Source of the DNA: Polytrichum commune
Lineage: Eukaryota; Streptophyta; Polytrichopsida; Polytrichales; Polytrichaceae
Direction of reading: 5' to 3'
Length of the DNA stretch: 60,000 nt
Assembly: GCA_950295325.1 (NCBI GenBank)
Contig: OX485805.1
Coordinates: 19,147,501 to 19,207,500, forward strand
In this document: in pieces, positions 36,640-46,687 of the stretch
How positions within the stretch are numbered: the stretch's first letter is position 1
Layout: each line of letters starts with the position of its first letter
Notes under the pieces: generated by a model
Databases searched by the model: none
What the model was told of the DNA's origin: nothing
Seen by the model: the letters and a program-made list of their open reading frames with translations, nothing else
Position numbers and translations under genes: made by a program

Positions 36640-39100
36640 ATGAGAGAGTTTTCTCATGCTTACTCTTCTTCGTTTCATCCAATGTGATAAAGATAGGCAA
36701 AACTTGGAGGGTACATAAAGAACTAGGAATACTCTTCTTTCACAGTCTCTTCCTTCACTCCATTCCCTTCCTCCCATTAAGGTATCTTCCGGTGTAAAGG
36801 GGCTCCATTTAACTAGGGCTCAAGTTCACAACTTGAACTTGCAATTTTGGGGAGTTTGATATCTATTTTGATGTGATAGAACATTTATCTAAAGCTCGTA
36901 GTTTGAGCAAGTGTAAGGTTACCATGTTTTCAAGGAGGTATCAAAAGAGGAATGTTAATATACAAAGGAACATTTATCGCAAGCAAAGGAACGCTTGAGC
37001 TATTTGGGGTTCATATAACAAGAATTCAAATCATGGATGCATCTATATGACTACCTCGAGGCAACTTGAGATTTGACTAAGCGTTCGTTGTAGTCCTTCC
37101 ACATAAGGTCCATCGAAGCACCATAATATGAACGTTTTGAGTTTGGTAAAATTTTCAAGCTCTAAAGTTGAAAGCTCATTTGTAAAGCGGACTTGAGCAA
37201 ACAATCTTGATTAAGAGTCTCCCCCCACGCCCCATGAGAAAAACCTTTCTTCAAGCTTTGAGCCCATTATTGGGCATTGTCTACATCCATGTTTCATTCC
37301 TTTCATTTTTCCATCCATTCTCTCTCTATAATGGTAAAGATATCCAATACTTGGAGGGGTGCATGGCTTGACTTGGGGTTCGTGGCATCTATTTAATCTC
37401 ATCCATTTTAGATGGATGGGCTACAATGAAAACAAATCTCCTACATGTTGAGGGTCAATTCACTCCAACTCAATCAGGCTAGATTATTATGCATGCTATT
37501 TATGAAGTCGAATTATCCACAAATAATCATTTTCAAGCTAGAGAACAATTCATTACATTTCCATCATTTTCATGGACGAGTTTATGTACATACCACAAAT
37601 CCTTGCTCATAATAGATACCATGGAAGTATATCATCTCTTAAGTACTTATGTATGTAAGTGTGTAAGAATTTGTCACTTCTCATTTCGTACTCAACTTTT
37701 TTTCTGTTCTTCATTCTAACTAAAATCCTTCCTCTCCCATTGCAGTCTCCTCCATGCTCTAATGACTCCTTTGACAACAACGACAACTCCCACTCACATG
37801 GTTCGACTGCAGTATTGACGTTGCCACCCAATCCAACAAAAGTAATTGGGAACTACTGACATCAGCAAAGCATTGGGCAACACACAAAGTGACAAGTGTT
37901 TTGTTCACATGTCATAAGTTGAGCCATGTGAGTGGTAAGGTGATACGGCACAAATAGAAGACTAGGCATGTTACGCAATGTTGTTGTCAAACTAGTACAC
38001 TTGGTGGTCCCATCGATGTGATAATCGTGTTTCTCCACTTTCTGAAATAGACAAATGACATAAACATAAGTTGAGAGGTCGGGTCTTGCAAGGAACTTCT
38101 CTTTGGTTGGGGCCATCTCATAACTTTTTATAAAGTGACATTGTGTAGAAGTATTTGAAGTATTGTTAGATCTAACAAGAAAAATCCCATTCCAATACTC
38201 TTAACAATACATGAGTTTGTAATTTGCAAGTGAATTGCATAGATTTGTTGAAGCCGCCTCCATATTTCCCAAAGACGTATTGCAATTTTTGCATGATTAA
38301 GATAAGCAACATAATCCGTGATAATTTGAGATTCCAAATTGGATGTGATGTTGCATGTCCGATTTTGTAGTGCTTGAATCGTCTCACCCTCAAATCGACG
38401 CACTTTGAGTGTCCATAAGCATGTTGCATGGAGTCCAATTTCAATAACTTAAGATCATATATTGTCATAGATGATGGATTCCAAACCTAAATGTTGTTTT
38501 TCCTCGCAATGAACCAAATTTGTAAAGTAAGTTTTGCTTTGACCGGCTCTCTTGATTCCATATATGGATTCAACGCCTTGAGATCCGTCTTCATAAGTAG
38601 GCATTCAAATTGGTTACCTATTCATCATAAGTGGTAAGTACCATGCAACCCTATGAAGAGAAGTGATACCCAAGTGTTGTAAAAAGACATGTGATAGCCT
38701 CACTTTGAGCTATTGCAAAGGCTTAACCCCTCCAAAAATAAAGGAAAGTTGAACTTGCAAAGTTAAGGTATATAGGGGGGGCATATGGGTGGAGGGGATT
38801 TGAAGGTCTTGGAATCTCTAACATAAACCCTTGGTTGGCATGAAAGATAGGGGTAGAATCTAAAGTGCAGCCTTTATTTATACAAGAGGTCTAAGGTCAT
38901 TGTTTCGTAACAAATGGTACTTTACATCCTTCTTTTGAGGTTGTCAATAGTTGGCAAATTGTTTGTGGATATGTGGCATGCGACAATAAAACCAGGTTGC
39001 CCCACGGAAATGTCGATGTGAGTGCAAAAAATGGTCACCCCTTGGAGCATAAATCCAAATGGCACGTGAAGTAGTCACACAATGAGGGTACTAAGAGTGG
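36640..39100. other. Intergenic, no gene recognised
   Basis: The text GGTGTAAAGGGGCTCC near 36793 recalls the end of the GGGCCGCTTTACACC element family. Two overlapping minus-strand frames at 38128-38468 look unrelated to known proteins. Nothing else stands out. Confidence 0.35.
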
Positions 39101-39109
39101 GTTGTCCAA

Positions 39110-39230
39110 TACCAAGTCCAAAATAGAGTGTTTTTATTGGTCGAGAGCTAAAATCTGGACCCAAGAAGTTTAAGTTATGGTCAGGATCCAAGGAATGAAG
39201 AGAGAGAGAAGAAGAAAATAACCGAAGTGA
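39110..39230 (+). repeat. Internal fragment of the GTTTACA/CCAAGACC family
   Basis: ATTGGTCGAGAGCTAAAATC, then TGGACCCAAGAAGTTTAAG, matches the left-inner region of the 52.04 and 59.3 kb copies. Neither terminus is recognisable. Confidence 0.4.
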
Positions 39231-39654
39231 CACTGATATTGGATCACTTTCACATCAAATCTCAACAATCTTGATTCAAAATAATCTCCTCCTAGTTTGA
39301 GAAACCAATCCTCAAACTTGGCATCGATCTTAAGTCCGACAAGGAGAGTCCAATGCATGGGTAAAACTGTGCGCTTAGAGTTTCTATGTTGTAATTGGGG
39401 GAACTGAGAGACGGACTCCATATCCACAAACAATTTGCCAACTATTGACAAGATGCTCGATACGGACAAATTTATAGTTAAATTTTTTTACATTGGACGT
39501 GTCGTTTTAAAAAACTTACATTTTTTCAATTGTAAAAGTGGTGGAAAGTTATTTTACAATCACTAGGGATTAAAAATCCCTTTTCTCACATTGAGACCCC
39601 TTGATGCAACAGAGATAAGTATGTCATCGAGCCTGACGAGTCTAAAACGTTCAT

Positions 39655-39852
39655 CCATCCAGGAGAAACCCTAAACTCGACACTTCCCAAGCTCGAGTGC
39701 TCTTCCCAGGGACGTCGGAGACGAGACGAGACGAAACCCTCGCGGTGTGTCGAAGTATCGTCGAATCACATCGCCAGCACCTCCATTTCATCAACACTTA
39801 CATAGCGGTGAAGAAAGAGGAACGGCAGGAGGGAATAATCATCATCCTAGCC
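39655..39852 (+). promoter_or_regulatory. Leader and proximal promoter of the NDUFA3-like gene
   Basis: AAACCCTA lies at 39666-39673 and a purine-rich GACGAGACGAGACGAAACCC tract follows at about 39719. The frame upstream of the chosen ATG is open to 39697, but the N-terminal MGGG and the good context at 39853 support the shorter start. Confidence 0.45.
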
Positions 39853-42221
39853 ATGGGAGGAGGAGCTAATCCCAGCACTCATAATTATCCTACGCAGGTA
39901 TGGACCCCTACCGGAGGGTGGTGGTGTCACCCCAAGTTGTGGCGTCGCAACACGGTCTTTGCGTTCGCTGGCATCATCGCAGTGTGCATTCCGATTGCCA
40001 TGAAGTCTGCTGAATTGGAGGTACTTAAAGCTCTGGACGGGGGTTCACATTCTCCTCGTCTCACATTTGATGTCATCCCGCAAAGGAATGAATGGATGAA
40101 TGGCGTGCTGGTGTTTTTGGCTTTCTTACTGTGGGATTTTCTTCTCCTCGTGCGTGTGAGCTGGATGAATCAGAGGATTGTTTATGTCTGTGTTTTTCTA
40201 CCTTGCGATCTCTCCGATTGGGTGAAGGCCATTCTGCGATCTTACACATTATTAGGCCCGAAGCCGGAATTTAGAAACTCTGGGTGAATCTGGATTTTTA
40301 GGTTTCATCGATGAGCTGAATTTGGTGCTGAAATTGTGTGGCTGAACTGGTGATTGTCGCCCATTTAGAGATTGTTTCACGAATCCCTAGGCTCGAGGCA
40401 TTTTACTCAGTTGGGAGGAGTTACATAGTCGTGAATTGTAGCTTTTTGTTGATAGGGAGAGTTTGGATGTTGTTTCTCCTCGTCCCACAGTTGATGTCAT
40501 CCTGGAAAGGGATGAATGATTGCGCAGGTGTTTTTGTTTTTCCCACTGTGGCATTTTCTTCTCCTTGTGTTTGTGAGCTGAATGATTCAGAGGATTGTTT
40601 GTGTGTGTGGTGTGGTGTGTGTGTGTGTGTGTGTCTGTCTGTCTACCTTGCGATCTCTCTGTTTGTGTGCGCATTATTGCGAGCTTGCACTCGCAGTAAC
40701 ATGATTAGGCCTGAAGTTGGAATACAGAAACCCTGGGTGAGCCTGGATTTCTAGGTTAGTCTGGTCCTGAAATCGTGTGGCTGAACCGGTGATTCTCGTC
40801 CATTTAGAGATTTGTTTCATGAAACCCTAGGCTAGAGGCATGTCACTCAGTTGGGAGGAGTTATGTGCACGTGAATTGTAGCTTTTTGTGATCGGGAGAG
40901 TTTGGATGTTGTTTTCCATTGTCTTGTATTTGATGTCATCCTGCAAAGGATGTACTGGTGTTTTTGGTTTCTTACTGTGACATTTACATCTCCCAGTATT
41001 CGTGAGCTGGATGAATCAGAGGATTGGGTATGTTTCTACCTGGCAACCTCTCTTTTGATGAAGGATATTTTGTGTATGCGTTCTGTGATCTTACATTGTG
41101 TTGGCATGGTTAGGCCCCAGGTTGGAATTTGGAAATCCTGGGTGAATTTAGGTTTTTCTAGGCTTCATCAATGAGCTGAATTTGCTGTTGAAATCATGTG
41201 GCTGAACTGATGATTCTTTTCCATCCTGAGTGTTTCATGAAACTTTAGGTGTAGAGGCATTTCACTCAGTTGACAAAAGTTAACTGGATGTGAAATTTAG
41301 ATTTTTGCCAGAAAGGAGAAATTTTCTTCTTGATCTCACTTTGTTCTTTGACAAGCTTACAAGAACATCAGCAGCAGAATGTGGGTGGAGATTATTTGAC
41401 AACTTTTGGTCTGATTGGTTGTGCTTAGCGGCCAGTGAGTTGCCATATAACGAATTCCTCCATTTTCATCATTCTTCAGTGCAGATGTTAATTGATTCTG
41501 ATTTTTCAAGAGGCAATATTATACGGCCGTAACACTTTGAAACATGAACCTAACATATGATGTATGTCCTGATGGCTGGAACCTCCATGAAGTCTGAGTG
41601 GGCTTTGTGAGCTTTCCCAGTATTTTGTCTCTAAAAGTTAGAGGGGGTTTTGCATTCCAAATTGGTCTGAAATGGTTATTCTTAGTTTCAAGTGTACCTT
41701 TGGCAGCAATCCAGACTTCCAATTTAGAGGATGATTTAGATTGCAAATGCCACTAGACTTGGTGAGTGAAATTTTGATTGTGTGTTCCTTTAAAAACAAG
41801 AAAAATTTGTCATGTCAGGTTTACACTACTTCCCTAAGATTACACTACTCATTATTTTATTTGTTTTCTGAAGCCCCTCCATTCCCGGAGATGACAACAA
41901 AAATGTTTCTGGTCCTTTCTGGTCATTTTTTTCTTCTTCACTTTATTTTTTTCTTTCTTAATTTGCCTCTGTTCTTCTTTCCCCTTCTATTTCTAGCTTC
42001 GAAGTGGATGCTCATCTCAGTGATTCAAAGTTTATATTTTCTCATCATGGATAGAAGAGGATAGTTAGTACTAGAAAATGTACTTAGATTTGTATATACT
42101 TCTCAGTTCACTAATTTAAGAGTTCCATGTCATGCAGCAACGACCTTTGATGCCGGTGCGGCCTGTGCCATCACAGATGTGGTGCAAAAACTTTGGGGAC
42201 AAGGAAGCTGCCACTGAGTGA
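39853..42221 (+). CDS. Small single-helix membrane protein, NDUFA3/B9-like complex I subunit, two exons, 83 aa
   Basis: Exon 1 is 39853-40020 (56 codons, ending KSAELE). Exon 2 is 42138-42221 (27 codons plus stop, starting QRPLMPVRPV). The donor is GAG/GTACTT and the acceptor is CATGCAG/CAA, so the 2117-nt intron sits between codons. The start codon has a good context (agccATGGGa). The protein begins MGGGANPSTHNYPTQ, has an aromatic patch (GGWWCHPKLWRRN), one hydrophobic helix at about residues 34-52, then a short polar tail with the conserved-looking PVRPVPSQMWCK. Length, a single N-terminal helix after a Trp/Arg-rich patch, and the Pro-rich tail fit the plant equivalent of mitochondrial NADH dehydrogenase subunit NDUFA3 (B9). 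That name is from memory of family appearance and is tentative; the gene model itself is well supported. Exon 1 alone stays open to 40287, which would hide the second exon from simple ORF searches. Confidence 0.8.
40027..41325 (+). repeat. Three tandem copies of a roughly 430-bp unit inside the NDUFA3-like gene intron
   Basis: Units begin near 40027, 40462 and 40901. They share TTTGATGTCATCC, GTGAGCTG(A/G)ATGA, TCAGAGGATTG, a TAGGCC...GGAAT block, GTGTGGCTGAAC and GAGGCAT...CACTCAGTTG. Copies one and two are closest; copy three is more diverged. The array starts right after the exon 1 donor. Confidence 0.8.
40608..40642. repeat. (TG)n microsatellite in the NDUFA3-like gene intron
   Basis: A TG-rich run unique to the second 430-bp intron unit. 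Confidence 0.85.
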
Positions 42222-43400
42222 ACCATTTTTTCCAATCATTATAAAGAAATTCATCTGGAAAGACTGCTTCGTGAACCACACCTTGTTTGTGTTGGCTGAA
42301 GTTGTATAGTAGTGATATTGGGTTGTTAGTGATGTAGGTGATGCTAAGGAAAACATCCACAGGCAATGTTTGGTGGCAATTCTCCAGATTTCTAAACCTG
42401 AGGCCATTCAAGGTCTGTTAATGAACCTTGGATGCTGGTTCGGAAACATTCTGTGTTCTCATCTCCTTGTAGTTTGTGCTTGTCCTCCCTCTCTCTTGCT
42501 AGTATGGTAACAGCCTTGCGTCTATTCATTCACACGCACTGTCATGGCAGATTGTACTCTTCTTGGGATGTTTACCACACATAGTTACTTTCTGCAAAGA
42601 TCCTGCTTGCTACTAATAATTGTGGGATAGGACAATCTGATAGAAACAGCCTTATGCCTTATACCTTCTGTGACTGGACGTCACCTTGTGACATAGATGT
42701 GGTCCCAGCTTTGCCTGGGTTGTCTGTTCATATCTGAGTTCCGAAGGACAAACTGTCTGCCACACATTACTTGTGTTGACACTTTCTATGCAGTTCCTTT
42801 TCTGTGGGCAGCGAGCCCATTATGCTTCTTTCAAAGGCCTCAAAACCTAGGTTCTGAGGTTCTGAGGCTGGAGGATCAGTGACCAAGTCTGTTTATTGTT
42901 TTTAGTATAGTTGGTCTACACGATGCACACATTGTTGAAATGGGTCACAACAATGGAGAAACTTGCAAAAACAGCAACAACTGTAAATGTAGTCTTCACT
43001 CAAATCCTACCAGTTAAGTAAGTACTCGTACGTCAGTCCACATGGAAAGTTTCAGTATTTGGTTACCGAACTTCACTGTGTAGTTTCAATACTTAAGAGT
43101 GCCAATATGTTTGTTCCACATGATATTCTACCTGTCCAAACCAATGTGTAGGTGACATGTTGTAGTTTTCCTTTTAATGAAGGATTATATTGGTTACAAA
43201 CTGGAAAGTGAGGTAAAGTATCCATTCTCTGCTGTCCTGGCCTGCCTGTTCAGCTTGCCACAGTTGATGGCTGGCCGCTTTGGAACTTTCAAAACAGCAA
43301 CTGTGTTAATGCTCATGGGTCCTCCTGTTCCAAAGCTCCAAAATGTAAGATATGTAAGGTAGAAATACCATAAACTGTGAACTACCCTCTACATGTCTGA
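42222..43400 (+). other. 3' flank of the NDUFA3-like gene
   Basis: Sequence right after the stop repeats none of the families seen elsewhere and probably includes the untranslated end. Further on I see nothing identifiable up to 43.4 kb. Confidence 0.3.
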
Positions 43401-43749
43401 CTACCATTAATCACAGTGTAATGTGCTCATGAGTTAACCGGTTTAGGTGATGTTATGTGTGGAAATGAGCATTACCGTATTTGGTTTAAGGAGATTTTAG
43501 TGAACAAGTAGGGGCTTTGACAGACTTTCCACTTTGAAAAATTGTAGAATTTTTTTTACATGGAAAAAAACTATGAAACAACTTGCATTCTTCATGAATC
43601 CTTCTCTTCTGTCTTGAAAAATTGTCTCATGATTTTAAGACCATATCTTCAATGCGAATCACCTTATTTTCACGGTTTATGGTATCTCTACCTTAGTAGA
43701 TAGGTTTGTCCTCATCTTCCCCCACACCCACCATCTGCTGAGGAGAACT

Positions 43750-44096
43750 ACACTAGATATTGTATTTGATGTCACTGGTGATTTGATGTCACATGGTATT
43801 TGATGTCACTGTGTCAACTTTTCTAATTACACTTCTTATGAATAAGTTTATGAATATTGTCAGTCCAATGCATATTTCCGTAATGAAATATTATCATGGA
43901 TGATTTGAATTTGGATGAAAAATCACTTAGTAAGTGACAACTTTGCAACATTGTAAATCTATGCCCAACTTTTGCACAAAGAATGACAAATAATGTTAGG
44001 TTTACGTTTAGTGTTGGTGACACTACACCGGCAATTTACAATTAGTGTTGAGCAAGACTAATTGACTTGGTAACACTAATTGCAACATTTAGCATA
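43750..44096 (+). mobile_element. TA-type inverted-repeat element, copy 2
   Basis: It begins TACACTAGATATTGTATTTG and ends near ACATTTAGCATA, matching the reverse complement of the 36048-36424 element over most of its length, including GGATGAAAAATCACTTAGTA and the AGTGTTGAGCAAGAC region. The ends are more diverged than in copy 1, so the right boundary is approximate. Confidence 0.7.
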
Positions 44097-44099
44097 GCA

Positions 44100-46150
44100 A
44101 ATGGGTATGCTGGCTAACTCACTTCATCCCCACACCAACTTACTAGGTTCGGAGGATTAATGTTAGTGTATGAATTAGTCATGATTAGTTTGCATGTATT
44201 CAAAATTTGTCAGTCTAATATATTCAATATAACATTCTCATTAAAGCCTCACTATTTTATAGATCCTTCTAGAAGGTTATCAATATTAAAAAGTAAAGAA
44301 ACAACTATGCCCACATGTTGTTCACAATCTATTATATAAAAAGTAACAACTAAATAGTATGAATAAACAATAAATGTAGAAGATAAAATTTTAAGTGGTC
44401 AAAATCCAAAATAAATCTTGCGTGTTGATAGTAGAAGTATAAATATTCTTATTTATACATACATGTATACATACATACACACACACATACATACACCAAA
44501 ATCGGAATAATGAGTTTCCATGGTATATCAAATGCCTCAAAATTACAAAGTTTGCATACCATTATTGAACATTTCTAAGGGATCCAGTTGGACCAAACAT
44601 TTCAAGGTACTGAACCCCGTTACTTGTGCACTCCCCAATGCATGTTTAAGATTTGCCTTGAACCAAAAGGCTTAAGCCTGGTTTACTGACACCAGTGCAT
44701 GGACAACTTGTTGTAGTTACATTGTGTAATACCATATATCCTATTGTAGTGTGCTCTAACATGTGCTAAAGGTAGATGGATTCAATCACTTTGTAGTTTG
44801 GCAAACAAATTGCGTTTAAGAAATTTCATATTATATGAAACCTATAAAAAAGAAGAGCATGGGGTTGAGACTTAACAATGTAATGCAAGGATTCAAGCCA
44901 AGCTCTAACTTATTCCAAAGAATTATGGATGAAAGGTTGTCAAATCCAAGTAAGTAATCTAACTTCCGAAAATTGCAAGTTCAAGCCGCATCTCTTAAAC
45001 TCGTGCTTTAGAGGTCGCTTTACACATGGATGAAGAGCTATGACCATGAAAATCTAACAACCCTTGAATATCATCATCGAGAAGAAGTCTATGGGCGACG
45101 AAAGCAACTTCTGGCTTCTGGTGAGGCCACATTGCATGTGCTTTCTTGACCGTCGGATTTGACCGATGTAAGATCTCCTCCGTTCCTGCCACCACTCATG
45201 CGTTGACCGTATAGTCCACCCTCGATATGTGTTACCATGATAAGTGGTGAAATTGCCTATGTGTTAAAAAAGATTACACTCCTCCCCAAAAATCCAAAAA
45301 TTACACTAGTAAGTCTTACTTGTTAATTGGTAAGAGAATTTACAAAGATTATTCTCCCCTCTTCATTGAATTCACCTCAACAAGTGTAAATTTGAATGAA
45401 AGTGAGGCTATGAAATTTAATAATTTATTGAGAACACACCTATTGAGAAGGGGATTATAGCCATTCTCAATGAAAGAGATGATGCGGTTGTTAATGAACT
45501 CATTGAAGAAACTGACAATTTGGGACTTGGTGATGTGGTGGTAGATAGAGTAGGATTCAAGGATGCTGAAAGTGTAGTAGTGACCTTGGAATTTTCTTGG
45601 GGAACAATAACATACAAATGTTACACCTCTCGTCAAGAGCAATCGAACACTTCAATTTATTTATTTACTTTTATTGACGTTGTTCAAGTGTCTCATCATA
45701 CTACTTTAGATTCGTTCTTTCATTACACTTAAATGTACGATGACATTCAAAGCTCGTGCATTTCCATCCTCTAGTTATGTAAATGCTGTGTTTTAGAATC
45801 CCAAAGCCACATGAAATGTTATTCATAGAAGTGTCACAAATTGTCCATGCTACTCCCGACAAGGGTTACAAGTTTGCTTGCTCCAAAGCGTTACCAAATA
45901 TCGAGGGTGGGGTCTACTTGGGGAATCAATGGGCCCTCGAGCTTAAAGTAAACGTAGCTCTAAAGAGCTCCCTTCACAATTCATGATCTCAACTATTGCC
46001 TAAGTTAACAAGTTTCCTTGACAACTAAGCGATGGCCAAAGATATTCCGCAATGGAGGGTCCATGCACTCATCCACTCATGTATCCATTCATCCACGTAT
46101 ACGCACATTCATCCAAGAGTCTCTGTAGTTTAGGAAACACTCATCCAAAT
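44100..46150. other. Intergenic, no gene recognised
   Basis: A (CATA)n tract lies at 44457-44492. Text at 45010-45050 (GGTCGCTTTACACATGGATG, then AGCTATGACCATGAAAAT) weakly recalls the left end of the 11551 element. A short plus-strand stretch near 45450-45600 is rich in Glu/Asp/Val codons without a known match. Confidence 0.35.
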
Positions 46151-46154
46151 GTTT

Positions 46155-46687
46155 TCATCTAGTTTCGGTGCGGAGAGGGGAGCTGAGCCGAGCCAAGCCG
46201 AGCCGAGCCTTGGATACACAGACAGCAACTCTTCCCCCTCCATCTCTTTTCACTTCCCTTTCTCCTCTCTTCCATCACAATTTTCATCCCAAGTCCACTG
46301 CGAATCATCACCACCCCACTTCCAGCACATTCCCAAATCACATAGCGCATCACTTTAGGAATAATTCGAGTCAAATTGTGACGCATTTGGTGCAGTTTTC
46401 GGTTAAGCTTGAGCAAACCCTAGTCCGCCCCCCTGTTACCATTTTTGACTCTTTTGTTTGCTGTTGTTGCTGCCTTGTTTTGCTCTTTTTGTGGATCTGA
46501 GGGTGTAGTAGGCGAGACAAGGAAGAGCAAGTTCTCGAACGGAGATTGTTGTAAGTAGATGAGTATTATTGAGACGGGTGGTAGCAAGGTTCTGTGGAGC
46601 AGAGAGGAAACCCTAGTTGTTGCGGTGGCGGTGTAGAGATAGAGAGAAAGTGTATTCAATCAATCAAACAGCCGTGTTGTCGCAGCC
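46155..46687 (+). promoter_or_regulatory. Upstream region of the helicase gene with two telo-box motifs
   Basis: AAACCCTA occurs at 46415-46422 and 46608-46615; such telo boxes are common in plant promoters and leaders of growth-related genes. A short GAGCC/AAGCC tandem lies at about 46184-46208. Transcription start and any leader intron are not determined. Confidence 0.5.

Larger units (their letters stand above)
34790..36640. repeat. Degenerate array of roughly 300-bp repeats upstream of the E1 gene
   Basis: Copies near 34792-35062, 35092-35330, 35788-35960 and 36440-36640 share CCCACCTCTTCCCTCTC, CTCTCTTTCCCTTC, AGTTAATAC, GGCGGGCTTC and TTTTCATCCATCCCATGTCA in varying completeness. The TA-flanked element at 36048-36424 sits between the third and fourth copies. 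Confidence 0.65.

Noticed and set aside
39697-40287. 196-codon protein read straight through from 39697
   Set aside because: It begins in the leader and runs on into the intron; the spliced 83-residue form has the better start, conserved-looking ends and proper splice sites.
45010-45300. Third copy of the 11551-type element
   Set aside because: Only the first roughly 40 bp are weakly similar and no matching right end or target duplication was found.
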